Of a DNA stretch of 60,427 nt, positions 8,642 through 18,599 are shown piece after piece. The position numbers and the translations under genes were made by a program. Each line of letters opens with the position of its first letter. Within the stretch, counting starts at the first letter, position 1. This DNA is from Nocardia otitidiscaviarum NBRC 14405. GTDB lineage: Bacteria; Actinomycetota; Actinomycetes; Mycobacteriales; Mycobacteriaceae. The stretch covers positions 1 through 60,427 of the forward strand of contig NZ_BAGD01000067.1 of the NCBI RefSeq assembly GCF_000308635.1, read 5' to 3'. The notes under the pieces are model-generated. The model was not told the origin of the DNA. It saw only the letters and a program-made list of their open reading frames with translations, and searched no databases.

Positions 8642-9702
8642 TCCGCGAGCCGGTGGGTGGCGTCGCGGACGGTGCCCACGAATTCCTCCACCAGATCCTC
8701 CAGGGCCACGATGCCGACCGTGGTGCCGCGCCCGTCCACCACCCGGCCGAGGTGGGAGTTGGTGCGCCGCAACCGGGCCAGCGCCTCGAACAGGGTGGCC
8801 CCGCTGCTCACGCTGGGCAGCGGCCGGATATCGGTGCGCGGGATCGGGGTGTCGGGTCCGGCCTTGTCGTCGGCGACCAGGTCGAGGACATCCTTGACGT
8901 GCAGGTAGCCGACCAGGGAGCCGTCGGTGGCGCGCACCGGGTAGCGGGAGTAGCCGGTCTCGGCCACCGCGGATTCGATATCGCCGAGGGTGGTGCCGTC
9001 GCCGCGCAGCGGGGCGGACCGCACCTTGGCCAGCGGCACCATCACATCGGCGACCAGGCGGTCGCTGGAGCCGAGCGCCTGGGTGAGGCGGCGATGCTCC
9101 TCCTCGTCCAGCAGCCCCTCGGAGTGGGATTCGCCGAACATCTCCGCCAACTCCACCGAGGAGACGGTGGCGTCGAGTTCGTCCTTGGGTTCGATGCGCA
9201 GCGCCCGCAGCGTGAGATTCGCCGCCAGGTTGTAGAGCGCGATGAGCGGACGCGCCAGCCGCAGCCACATCAGATGCACCGGAACCAGCAGCAGCGCCAT
9301 CCGTTCCGGCCCGGCCAGGGCGATGTTCTTCGGGATCATCTCGCCGAGCAGGATGTGCAGCACCACCACCACGGTGAGCGCCACGGCGAAGGCGATGGGG
9401 TGCAGCAGCTGATCGGGGACGCCGATCAGGTGGAAGGGCCGCTCCAGCAGATGCGCCACCGCGGGTTCACCGACCCGGCCCAGCAGGATGGAGCAGATGG
9501 TGATGCCCAGTTGCGCCGCCGCCAGCATCATGGACAGATTCTGCGCCGCCTCGATCACCGTGGTGGCGCTGCGTTTCCCCTGTGCCGCAAGGGCTTCCAG
9601 CCGGTCGCGGCGGGCGGAGATGAGCGCGAACTCGGCGCCGACGAAGAAGGCGTTGCCGAGCAGCAGGAAGACGGTGAGCAGTACCGCGAACCAATCACCC
9701 AT
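8638..9702 (-). CDS. CNNM/CorC-type CBS-domain membrane protein (second of pair)
   Basis: 354-residue protein with an N-terminal CNNM (DUF21) membrane domain of about 4 helices (WFAVLLTVFLLLGNAFFVGAEFALISARRDRLE; LHILLGEMIPKNIAL) and a paired CBS (Bateman) module (VMVPLAKVRSAPLRGDG...GYSRYPV; LEDLVEEFVGTV). The family includes CorC/MpfA and eukaryotic CNNM proteins linked to Mg2+ efflux; CBS domains sense adenosine nucleotides. It lacks the C-terminal CorC_HlyC domain of its upstream partner. ATG at 9702 overlaps the upstream gene by 8 bp. It corresponds in order to mycobacterial Rv1841c. Confidence 0.87.
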   Translation of the reverse strand: MGDWFAVLLTVFLLLGNAFFVGAEFALISARRDRLEALAAQGKRSATTVIEAAQNLSMMLAAAQLGITICSILLGRVGEPAVAHLLERPFHLIGVPDQLLHPIAFAVALTVVVVLHILLGEMIPKNIALAGPERMALLLVPVHLMWLRLARPLIALYNLAANLTLRALRIEPKDELDATVSSVELAEMFGESHSEGLLDEEEHRRLTQALGSSDRLVADVMVPLAKVRSAPLRGDGTTLGDIESAVAETGYSRYPVRATDGSLVGYLHVKDVLDLVADDKAGPDTPIPRTDIRPLPSVSSGATLFEALARLRRTNSHLGRVVDGRGTTVGIVALEDLVEEFVGTVRDATHRLAE

Positions 9703-11077
9703 GTCGCTGCTCCCAGTTCGCGAGGCCCTCGGCGTCGACCGGGCGCAGCAGCACGCGGTCGATGCGATGGCCGTCCATCCGCTCCACCTTGGCGATCCAG
9801 CCGCCGCGGGTGTGCGGTTCGAAGGCATTGTCGGAGTGGGGGAGCAGCACCTCGTCCCCGGCCGCCGGTATCCGGCCCAGCTGGGTCAGCACCAGCCCGC
9901 CCAGGGTCTCGTACTCGCCCTCGGGCGCGTGGTATCCGGTGGTGGCCGAGACCTCGTCGATGCGCAGCAGGCCCGAGCAGTTCCAGCCCGCGGCGGTGCG
10001 GCGCACGTCGAGTTCCTCCTCGTCGTGCTCGTCGCGCACATCGCCGAGGATCTCCTCGATGAGGTCCTCCATGGTGACGATGCCCGCGGTGCCGCCGTAT
10101 TCGTCGACCACCAGGGTCACCTGCATACCGTCGGCGCGCACCCGCTCCAGCACTTCGTCGCCATCGAGGGAGGCGGGCACGATCGGCACCGGCTGCGCGA
10201 TGGTCTTCAACCGGATGCTGCGCCGGGCCCGCACCGGGTGCAGGAACGCCTGTTTGATGTGCACGATGCCGAGTGTGTTGTCCAGATCGCCGTCGATGAC
10301 GGGGAACCGCGAATAGCCGGTGCGGCCCGCGGCGGCGATGAGGTCGGCGATGGTGTCGTCCTGGTCCAGGGTTTCGATCTTCACGCGCGGGGTCATGAGC
10401 TCCTCGGCGGAGCGTTCACCGAAACGCAGCGACCGGTCCACCACCTGCGCGGTGCGCTGGTCGATCGCGCCGTGCAGGGCCGAGGTGCGCACCAGCGACC
10501 CCAGTTCCTGCGGTGAGCGCGCCGACCGCAGCTCCTCGGCCGGTTCGATGCCCATCCGGCGCACCGCCCAGTTCGCGGTGCCGTTCAGGAAGTTGATCAT
10601 CCACCGGAAGACGGCCGAGAACGCCACCATGGGCCCGGCGGTGAAGCGCGCGGTCTCCAACGGTGCGGCGATGGCGATGTTCTTGGGCACCAGCTCGCCG
10701 TAGATCATGGACAGCGAGGTGGCCAGAATCAGCGCCAGCGCCAGCGAAATGCCGTGCGCGATACCCGAACTCAGGCCGATGGCGGTGAACAGCGGTTCCA
10801 GCAGCCGCGCCAGCACCGGCTCGGCGATATAGCCGGTGATCAGCGTGGTGATGGTGATGCCCAGCTGTGCGCCGGAGAGCTGGAACGACAGGGTGCGATG
10901 CGCCTGGCGCACCTGCCGGGCCGGGCGGTCGCCCTCGCGGGCGTGCGCCTCCACGGTGGAGCGTTCCAGGGCGGTGAGCGAGAACTCGGCGGCCACGAAC
11001 AAGGCCGTCCCGGCGGTCAACGCCAGGAAGCCGAGCAGAGCGAGCAGGGTGAACACGGTGGACACGGTCAGCACCAC
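9695..11077 (-). CDS. CNNM/CorC-type transporter with CBS and CorC_HlyC domains
   Basis: 460-residue protein: CNNM membrane domain (TAGTALFVAAEFSLTALERSTVEAHA; ATSLSMIYGELVPKNIAIAAP), CBS pair (ELMTPRVKIETLDQDDT ... GYSRFPVIDGDLDNTLG ... VDEYGGTAGIVTMEDLIEEILGDV) and a C-terminal CorC_HlyC domain (GLLRIDEVSATTGYHAPEGEYETLGGLV). Family members take part in Mg2+ (or Co2+) export. The GTG at 11077 gives MVLTVSTVFTLLALLGF; GTG at 11074 would also serve. No strong ribosome site is visible, and the leader holds mutually exclusive hairpins, so control of translation or elongation by the leader is plausible. First gene of a three-gene overlapping operon. Confidence 0.88.
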   Translation of the reverse strand: MVLTVSTVFTLLALLGFLALTAGTALFVAAEFSLTALERSTVEAHAREGDRPARQVRQAHRTLSFQLSGAQLGITITTLITGYIAEPVLARLLEPLFTAIGLSSGIAHGISLALALILATSLSMIYGELVPKNIAIAAPLETARFTAGPMVAFSAVFRWMINFLNGTANWAVRRMGIEPAEELRSARSPQELGSLVRTSALHGAIDQRTAQVVDRSLRFGERSAEELMTPRVKIETLDQDDTIADLIAAAGRTGYSRFPVIDGDLDNTLGIVHIKQAFLHPVRARRSIRLKTIAQPVPIVPASLDGDEVLERVRADGMQVTLVVDEYGGTAGIVTMEDLIEEILGDVRDEHDEEELDVRRTAAGWNCSGLLRIDEVSATTGYHAPEGEYETLGGLVLTQLGRIPAAGDEVLLPHSDNAFEPHTRGGWIAKVERMDGHRIDRVLLRPVDAEGLANWEQRHG

Positions 11078-11107
11078 CGAGCAGTCGGTGCTGGGAGAGC
11101 GATGGCG

Positions 11108-11172
11108 CCGGGTTTGTCACCCGGCTCGGTAGACGAGCCCTCCTGAGCGGCGCCCTCGGACGCGGGTGACAA
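11108..11172 (-). promoter_or_regulatory. Structured leader with competing hairpins upstream of the CNNM operon
   Basis: In the 282-bp gap before the CNNM genes the minus-strand RNA can form a long hairpin whose outer stem pairs 11163-11172 with 11114-11123 (TTGTCACCCG/CGGGTGACAA on the plus strand, perfect 10 bp) around an inner 6-bp stem GGCTCG/CGAGCC (11123-11128 with 11134-11139). The 3' arm can instead form a separate perfect 6-bp stem CCGGGT/ACCCGG (11108-11113 with 11119-11124). The two folds exclude each other, as in riboswitches or attenuators. GGCGCC occurs at 11104-11109 and 11149-11154 and adds another possible pairing. I do not recognise a named riboswitch class. Confidence 0.5.
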
Positions 11173-11359
11173 CTGGTTCCTTTCGCAGATCGAATACGGG
11201 GTGCGGGGCCGGTGCGGATATGCGAGATCGCCGCCGCGGCGACCCCGGCTGCCCTCATGCTACCGGCAGCACAGGTCGGTGAGCGCGTCGGACGCGCGAA
11301 ACCGGGCGGTCCCGGAGTTCGTCTCCGGAACCACCCGGCTCAGGTGCGTGGGCGCGCTG

Positions 11360-13191
<1,832 letters not shown>

Positions 13192-15054
13192 TCAGCGGCT
13201 TCGGCGAGCGGACCCGGGCTTGCGCTTCTTGGTGTGGACGCGACTGCCCGAGCGCGAGGTGGGGCGGGGGCGGCGCGGCTCGCTGGGTGAAACCTGTTGG
13301 GGTGCGGTGGTTTCGGGCGCGGTGGGGGAGGCCGGGTCCGGGACCGGGACGCCGGACGGGCGGCGCGCGCCGATGAGTTCGGCCAGGCGGCGGTCACCGG
13401 GGCGGGCGTCGATATCGGTGACGGAAACGCCCGCCGCGGACACGATCGCGGCCCACGGCTCCTGGTCGGTGGGGGTGACGATGGTGACCACGGTGCCGGT
13501 CGCGCCCGCGCGGGCGGTGCGGCCCGCACGGTGCACGTAGTCCTTCGGGTCGGCGGGCGGGTCCACGTGCACGACGAGATCGATGCCGTCCACGTGGATG
13601 CCGCGCGCCGCCACATCGGTGGCGACGAGCACGGGCGCGGTGCCGGCGGCGAAGGCGGCCAGGGTGCGCGTGCGCTGGTTCTGCGCCTTGCCGCCGTGCA
13701 GCGCGGCGGCGGCGACGCCCGCCTCGCGCAGGCGCCGGGCGAGTTTGTCGACGCCGTACTGGGTGCGCACGAACAGCAGGGTGCGACCCGCGCGGGCGGC
13801 GATCTCGGCGACGACCGCGTACTTGTCGCCGCGGCGCACCCGCACGGCGTAATGGCCGACCGCGCGGTCGTGTTCGGCGACCGCCTCGCCACCGGGACGG
13901 TCGGACGGAACCCGGCTGCCGTCCGTCGCTCGCGGTGGTGGTCGGTCACGGTCGGCGGAACCGTGGGCCGCGCGGGGACCGGCGGTCGGAGAATCGGCTT
14001 CGTCGCCCGGGTGATTCGGCGTGTCGGACACAGTCCCCGCGCGCTCCGCACGTCCGGTGCCCGGGCGGTGGTGCGGGGAAGGGGCGCCGTGTTCGGTTTC
14101 CCCGGGCCGCCCGGAGACCGTGTGCCGCACGGGATCTCGCAGGTAGCGCGCGACCAGTCCGTCCACGGCCTGGTCCAGGGTGGCGGAGAACAGCAGTTTC
14201 TGCGCGTCCTCGGGGATCCGGTTGAGTACGGCCGTGAGTTGCGGGAGGAAGCCGAGTTCGGCCATGTGATCGGCCTCGTCCACGGTGATCGCGCGCACCT
14301 CGGACAGGTCCACCGCGCGGCGGCCGATCAGGTCGGTGAGGCGGCCGGGGGTGGCGATGAGCAGGTCGACGCCGCGAGCGAGGCGCTCCTCCTGGCGTTT
14401 GATCGGCAGGCCACCGACAGCGGAGGCGAGGCGGATGCCCTGCGACAGGGCGGGTTCGTCCAGCGCGGCTTCGATCTGCTGCGCCAATTCCCTTGTGGGC
14501 GCGAGGATCACACCGCGTGGACGGCCGGGACGGGCGGGTGCCCCGGACAGCCGAACCAACATCGGCACACCGAAGGCGAGCGTTTTGCCCGAACCCGTGG
14601 CGGCCCGGCCCAGCACATCGCGTCCCGCCAGCACATCCGGGATCACCGCACCCTGGATGGGGAACGGCCGCTCGATCCCGTCGCGGCGCAGCGCGTGCAC
14701 GAGCACCGGCGGCAGACCCAGATCGGCGAAGGTCAGCGGCCGGGAGACGACCGCGTAACGCACGGTTTCCTCGGCCCGCGCGAAGCCCGGATTCCGATCA
14801 CGGGCGGCGGTATCACTGGGCTGGGATACCGTCGGATCGGCCGTCCGGCTGTCCGCGTACGGGGTATCGGAGGCAGCGGATTCGCGGGCGGCGGTGTCGT
14901 CGGGTGTGGCGGTGTCGGTGGATGCGGCGGTGTCGTTGGATACGGCCGTGTCGGTGGACGCTGCGGTGTCGGGCGGCGTGAGGGCATCGGATCCGGCGGC
15001 ATCGGATGCGGTGCCCTGGTGCGCGGCGGCCCGGCGGGCGGCGGGGTCAGGCAC
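13192..15054 (-). CDS. DEAD-box RNA helicase with low-complexity inserts
   Basis: 620-residue ATP-dependent RNA helicase. Q motif FPIQGAVIPD (131-140), Walker A AATGSGKT (151-158), PTREL, TPGRL, DEAD (259-262), SAT (290-292), and in the second RecA domain TLLFVRTQYGVDKLAR, ATDVAARGIHVDGIDLVVHVD and HRAGRTARAG. Two unusual parts: an N-terminal tail of about 95 residues containing a six-residue repeat, and about 80 polar residues (313-393) inserted between the RecA domains. The C-terminus is basic (HTKKRKPGSARRSR), typical of RNA contact. The GTG start at 15054 overlaps the M56 stop by 8 bp, so the helicase is co-translated with the BlaI/M56 pair. Confidence 0.9.
   Translation of the reverse strand: MPDPAARRAAAHQGTASDAAGSDALTPPDTAASTDTAVSNDTAASTDTATPDDTAARESAASDTPYADSRTADPTVSQPSDTAARDRNPGFARAEETVRYAVVSRPLTFADLGLPPVLVHALRRDGIERPFPIQGAVIPDVLAGRDVLGRAATGSGKTLAFGVPMLVRLSGAPARPGRPRGVILAPTRELAQQIEAALDEPALSQGIRLASAVGGLPIKRQEERLARGVDLLIATPGRLTDLIGRRAVDLSEVRAITVDEADHMAELGFLPQLTAVLNRIPEDAQKLLFSATLDQAVDGLVARYLRDPVRHTVSGRPGETEHGAPSPHHRPGTGRAERAGTVSDTPNHPGDEADSPTAGPRAAHGSADRDRPPPRATDGSRVPSDRPGGEAVAEHDRAVGHYAVRVRRGDKYAVVAEIAARAGRTLLFVRTQYGVDKLARRLREAGVAAAALHGGKAQNQRTRTLAAFAAGTAPVLVATDVAARGIHVDGIDLVVHVDPPADPKDYVHRAGRTARAGATGTVVTIVTPTDQEPWAAIVSAAGVSVTDIDARPGDRRLAELIGARRPSGVPVPDPASPTAPETTAPQQVSPSEPRRPRPTSRSGSRVHTKKRKPGSARRSR
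14891..14980 (-). repeat. Five tandem 18-bp repeats in the helicase N-terminus
   Basis: Five consecutive 18-bp units begin at 14891, 14909, 14927, 14945 and 14963, each starting GC(G/C)GTGTCG on the plus strand. On the coding strand each unit encodes six residues of the form (A/V/T)-(S/P)-(T/N/D/P)-D-T-A. Copy number probably varies between strains by slippage. Confidence 0.85.
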
Positions 15055-15988
15055 TGATCAGCAGCCTGTGCAGCTCGGTGAGCCACGGGATGGCGACCGC
15101 GAGGGTGGGCACCACCAGGATGGCGGCGGCGGCCAGGTACGCGGCGGCGGCCTCGCGCACGCTGCCGAGCGGTCCGGCGAGGCGCTGGATGCGGATCAGC
15201 GTGGTGGGTCCGCCGACGGCCATCGCACCTTGCGGGGCAACCGAATTCGAGCAGGCCACCAGTGCGCGCGCCAGCGGAGTCGCCCCGGTGACCTTCACGG
15301 CGGAGTCGTCGGCCAGCAGTTCGATGAGCAGCTTCACCGAATCGAGCGCGGATTTGGAGCGCACCACCCGCGGGAACGCCTCGTGCGCGGCGGTGAACGC
15401 CTCCAGCACGAGGTCGTGGCGGGCGCGCAGGTGCGAGCGCTCATGGCTGACGATGGCGGTGAGCTCCGCATCGGAGAGATTGGTCACGGTGCCCTGCGAG
15501 AGCACCACGCGCTGGCGGATGCCCGGCAGACAGTAGGCGATCGGCTCGGCGGCGGCCAGCACCCGGATATCCGCGGCCTTGCGCTGCACACTGGGCTGAT
15601 CGAGCAGGTCGACCAGCATGCGATGGCGGGCGCGGCGGCGGCGGGTGTGGATGCCGACGCGGATCACCGACCAGACGAGCCGACCGCCGATCATGAGGGT
15701 CAGCGCGAAGACGGTGACATAGGCCAGCCACAGCGGCAACCCCAGCACATCGATCTCGGCGTAGGGGGAGGTGGTGGGCCGCCCGTCCGGGCCCGGCACC
15801 AGTAGTCGGCTGGCGATGGCCAGCCCGGAGCCGAAGGCACTGAGCACGGCGGCCAGCGCGATGGCCTGCCAGAGCACCAGTGCCGCGCGGGGATTGCGAT
15901 ACGGCCAGGTGGCTCTGCTGAGCAGCGCCGGAGCCGGTCCCGCCAGAAACAACGCGAGACCGGCGAAAACCGGCGCGGTTACATCCAT
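15047..15988 (-). CDS. M56 family membrane metallopeptidase (BlaR-like)
   Basis: 313-residue membrane protease with several transmembrane helices and the zinc motif HExxH as HERSH (H182, E183, H186) in LTAIVSHERSHLRARHDLV, followed by the downstream ligand region LLIELLADDSAVK. It belongs to the M56 (BlaR1/MecR1) family, in which the protease relieves repression by BlaI, but lacks the C-terminal penicillin-binding sensor domain of staphylococcal BlaR1, as do mycobacterial homologues such as Rv1845c. It follows blaI by about 50 bp and overlaps the helicase start by 8 bp. Likely role: transduction of a cell-wall or beta-lactam signal to BlaI. Confidence 0.9.
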   Translation of the reverse strand: MDVTAPVFAGLALFLAGPAPALLSRATWPYRNPRAALVLWQAIALAAVLSAFGSGLAIASRLLVPGPDGRPTTSPYAEIDVLGLPLWLAYVTVFALTLMIGGRLVWSVIRVGIHTRRRRARHRMLVDLLDQPSVQRKAADIRVLAAAEPIAYCLPGIRQRVVLSQGTVTNLSDAELTAIVSHERSHLRARHDLVLEAFTAAHEAFPRVVRSKSALDSVKLLIELLADDSAVKVTGATPLARALVACSNSVAPQGAMAVGGPTTLIRIQRLAGPLGSVREAAAAYLAAAAILVVPTLAVAIPWLTELHRLLISA

Positions 15989-16038
15989 TCCTCAGCTCAC
16001 TACGTTGTGGGGGCTAGGCGCCGAGGCAGGTGCGGCGA

Positions 16039-16446
16039 TCAGACTCCCGTATCGTCGGTCGGCTTCCCGCGTGCTGCCTCGTTCGCTTCGAGCTTAGCGA
16101 GTGCGTCCCGCAATGCGGCAGCCTCATCCTTGCCGACCTGTTCGACGAAGTGTACGAGAGCCGCGCGGCGGCTACCTACTTCGTCGGCCTGCTGCAATGC
16201 GTCCACCATGAGCGAGGCCACGAGTTCGTCGCGAGTATGCACGGGGGCGTAGCGGTGTGCGCGGTCGTCGCGCTGCTGCACCACCAGGCTCTTCTTCGCC
16301 AATCGCTGGAGCACCGTCATCACCGTGGTGTACGCGAGTTCGCGGCGCTGCGCGAGGGCCTCGTGGACTTGCCGCACCGTTTGTGGTTCATCGGCCGACC
16401 ACAGTTGGTCCATGACCGCTTTCTCGAGTTCACCAAGACCTGCCAT
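16039..16446 (-). CDS. blaI: BlaI/MecI/CopY family transcriptional repressor
   Basis: 135-residue winged-helix repressor. The family start MAGLGELEKAVMDQLWSADEPQTVRQVHEALAQRRELAYTTVMTVLQRLAKKSLV contains the recognition helix (LAYTTVMTVLQRL), and QQRDDRAHRYAPVHTRDEL includes the region before the proteolytic site used by BlaR-type proteases. In M. tuberculosis BlaI (Rv1846c) controls blaC, its own operon and other genes and is released on beta-lactam exposure. A TACTACA...TGTCGTA dyad lies 35 bp upstream of the start, indicating autoregulation of the blaI-M56-helicase operon. Confidence 0.93.
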   Translation of the reverse strand: MAGLGELEKAVMDQLWSADEPQTVRQVHEALAQRRELAYTTVMTVLQRLAKKSLVVQQRDDRAHRYAPVHTRDELVASLMVDALQQADEVGSRRAALVHFVEQVGKDEAAALRDALAKLEANEAARGKPTDDTGV

Positions 16447-16480
16447 TCCCCAATTCTACGGAGTCAACGACGCGCACGCG

Positions 16481-16497
16481 TACTACAGGTTGTCGTA
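16481..16497. promoter_or_regulatory. BlaI operator
   Basis: TACTACA-GGT-TGTCGTA is an inverted repeat with one mismatch between arms, matching the known actinobacterial BlaI dyad (TACTACA/TGTAGTA). It lies 35 bp upstream of the blaI start codon, where binding would block its promoter. Confidence 0.82.
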
Positions 16498-16605
16498 ACC
16501 GGGTGATAGCCGGTGTGGTATTGGTCATACCGGCTCGCCCTGTGCCCCATGCGCACGACGGCACCGAACTACTGGCATTGCGGCTTCGAGCATTGCATTC
16601 TCTAA

Positions 16606-16624
16606 CTAGGTAAGCCTAACCTAT
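16606..16624. promoter_or_regulatory. IdeR/DtxR-type iron box upstream of FhuF-like gene
   Basis: CTAGGTAAGCCTAACCTAT matches 15 of 19 positions of the actinobacterial IdeR consensus TTAGGTTAGGCTAACCTAA, with both half-sites preserved. It lies about 43 bp before the GTG of the gene at 16667, so that gene is expected to be repressed when iron is plentiful. Confidence 0.85.
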
Positions 16625-16666
16625 CTTTTCGATTCGGCCTGTTTGTTCACGGAGGAGGAGGTTCGC

Positions 16667-17374
16667 GTGCCCGAACCCATGACCGTATGCCCGCTGCGTG
16701 ATTCCCAGCTCGTCTTCGAGCGGACCTGCGCTCGGCTGCGCGCCCTGCAACCGGAACACCCGCGCGTCTACGCCGTGGCGGCCATGGCCGATCAGGGCAA
16801 GCGGCGCTGGTGGCGCCTGACCGACGGTGTTCGCGAGGGCCGCATCGAACTCATGTACCGCCGCCACGCCGCCGAGATGACGAACGCCGATATCGCCGCC
16901 GAGGTCGTCGCCACCGCCCTCATCCATGCCGTGGTCGGCCGGGTGGTGGCCCTGCTGGTGGCCGAGGGTCGCGCCTGGGATCCGGGTCTGGAGAACCTCT
17001 GGATCCACACCGACAACGACGGCGGCATCGACTGGGCGGGCTTGGCGGACACCACGATTCGCGTCGTCGCGGGCGACGGCCTGGACGGTGAGCGCGGCGT
17101 GGTCACGCTGCCCTGCGACCGGGCGCTGTACGTCTGGCTCGCGCACCGCCTCGAACCCGCCCTCGACCTCGTTCAGCAGGCCATGGCGCGCTGCGCCGCT
17201 CTCCCCGCCCGCCGGTTCTGGACCCTGGTCGGCGAATCCATCGTCGGTGCGGCCACCTACGTCCCGGCCCTCGCGGGCACCTCCTCGACCATGGGGGCCC
17301 GCCGCGGCCAGCATCTGCTGGCCGCCCTCGAGGAACGCGGGCTGCCGGTCCGTAAAACCTGCTTCATCAGGTGA
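16667..17374 (+). CDS. Iron-regulated FhuF/IucC C-terminal-like protein
   Basis: 235-residue cytoplasmic protein. GTG at 16667 follows GGAGGAGG at a good distance. The middle (VVGRVVALLVAEGRAWDPGLENLWIHTDNDGGIDWAGLADTTIRVV) and the end (GQHLLAALEERGLPVRKTCFIR) resemble the FhuF-like/IucA-IucC C-terminal fold of siderophore reductases and synthetases, but the clustered cysteines of an FhuF 2Fe-2S site are not present; only scattered cysteines are seen. The IdeR box upstream supports an iron role. Family assignment is by eye and tentative; alternatives are a siderophore-linked accessory protein or an unrelated iron-regulated protein. Confidence 0.55.
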   Translation: MPEPMTVCPLRDSQLVFERTCARLRALQPEHPRVYAVAAMADQGKRRWWRLTDGVREGRIELMYRRHAAEMTNADIAAEVVATALIHAVVGRVVALLVAEGRAWDPGLENLWIHTDNDGGIDWAGLADTTIRVVAGDGLDGERGVVTLPCDRALYVWLAHRLEPALDLVQQAMARCAALPARRFWTLVGESIVGAATYVPALAGTSSTMGARRGQHLLAALEERGLPVRKTCFIR

Positions 17375-17435
17375 CGCGCCCGCCGCTACCGAACCGACGC
17401 CTCAATCGGGCGCGGATCCGCCCTCCTACCTGCGG

Positions 17436-17454
17436 TGTCCCAACTCTGCAATAC
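17436..17454. promoter_or_regulatory. Promoter element shared with the repeat-protein gene
   Basis: A 19-bp element starting TGTCCCAA and containing TGCA is identical at 15 of 19 positions to 19945-19963. It overlaps a probable -10 (TACTAT, 17452-17457) that ends 5 bp before the GTG at 17463, consistent with a leaderless transcript. It may be an operator for the HTH protein encoded immediately downstream. Confidence 0.45.
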
Positions 17455-17462
17455 TATGACCC

Positions 17463-17858
17463 GTGAGCGAGCGTATGGAGCGGTTCCTTCGGTGGCGAGA
17501 CGATATCGCGGGTGGTGACAGCGAGCGCGCCATCGCGGCGCGGATGGGTATCGGCAACAACCGGGTCGGACGCCATCTGCGCGAGAGCGATCCGCCGGTC
17601 GCCGAAACCGTGATCGACTTCGCCCGCGCCTACGGTGCGAACCCGGTGGACGGGCTCGTCGCGGCCGGACTGCTCACCCGCGACGAGGCCCTGCGCGCGG
17701 CGGCCAGTGAACCGCTGCGCACCGCGTCGGCTCTGCAACTACTCGAGGAACTGGCCCGACGGGAGAGGGAGCGTGTGCACGCCGAGTGTGAGACCGGGGA
17801 TTCGCCGCCGAAACGCCGCCGTTGGCGGCGCGACCTCGGGGAAGGACTGCTCACATGA
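17463..17858 (+). CDS. Helix-turn-helix (XRE-like) regulator
   Basis: 131-residue DNA-binding protein. The N-terminal HTH is seen in GGDSERAIAARMGIGNNRVGRHLRESDPPVAETVIDFARAYGANPVDGLVAAGLL (residues about 16-70), an XRE-like five-helix arrangement, followed by a charged helical tail (EELARRERERVHAECETG) and a basic end (PPKRRRWRRD). GTG start at 17463 with a -10-like TACTAT just upstream, so possibly leaderless. Its stop overlaps the ATG of the next gene (ATGA, 17855-17858), coupling it to a membrane protein; such pairs are common in Nocardia. Targets are unknown; see the shared promoter elements. Confidence 0.7.
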   Translation: MSERMERFLRWRDDIAGGDSERAIAARMGIGNNRVGRHLRESDPPVAETVIDFARAYGANPVDGLVAAGLLTRDEALRAAASEPLRTASALQLLEELARRERERVHAECETGDSPPKRRRWRRDLGEGLLT

Positions 17859-18588
17859 GCGCCGGTGTGGTCGCGTACCTCCTCGCCTGCGTCGTCGCCC
17901 TGGCCACCATCGCGCTGCGGCTCACCGTATGGCGCACCCGGCACGGGTCGCGGCCGTTCACGATCGCGCTGAGTCTGCTCCTGCCCGGCATCGTGCTGCG
18001 ACACCCGCTGCTGCTCGAGCGGGACTGGCTGCCGCAGGACTCCTTCGCGGGCACCTACCTGACGAACTTCACCGATCTGGTCGGTGATCTGCTGATCGTC
18101 GCGGCCGGTGCATACCTGTTCACGGTGGTGGCGCGGGCATGGGGGCGGGAGGATCTGCGGCCGTGGATCGTCCGCGTCTTCACTGCCGGCGGCATGGTGA
18201 TGGTGGTGCTGTGGGCCGTGTCCGACGCGCCGCGTACCCAGACGAAATATGTCGGCTACCTGGCGGGGCGGCGCAGGTGTACTCGTATGTGGCGGCCGGT
18301 CTGGTGCTGGTGGCGAATCTGGCGGTACTGCTGTCGGTGGTGGCGGCGCGCCTACCGCGCGGTATGCGGCTGTCGCTGATCCCGCTCGGACTGGCCGCGC
18401 TGCTCGGGGTGTCGGAGAGTCTGCTGCGCATCGGCAGCCATATCGCGCCCGGTGTTCTCGCCGCGCCGCGCGACATCGTGGGCTGGCAGCTGTCGGTGGC
18501 CATGATCGTGCTCTACGCGCTGTCCGGTCTGATCGGGCACATCGCGTACGGGCGGGTGGTCGGCGAATCCGAGCGTGCGGCGCGCTGA
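17855..18588 (+). pseudogene. Multi-pass membrane protein, frameshifted
   Basis: ATG at 17855 overlaps the HTH gene's stop. The first part (MSAGVVAYLLACVVALATIALRLTVWRTRHG ... TQTKYVGYLAG) reads in one frame, then from about 18268 the homologous continuation (AAQVYSYVAAGLVLVANLAVLL ... IVGWQLSVAMIVLYALSGLIGHIAYG) lies one frame back and ends at 18588. Adding one G to the run at 18265-18268 restores a single protein of about 244 residues with 6-7 membrane helices. This is either a genuine mutation or a homopolymer sequencing error. It is probably the membrane partner of the HTH regulator; no known family recognised. Confidence 0.72.
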
Positions 18589-18599
18589 ATCAGCCAAGC

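Noticed and set aside
14891..14980. Short tandem repeats as a possible CRISPR array
   Set aside because: Units are contiguous without spacers, in frame and inside a coding region.
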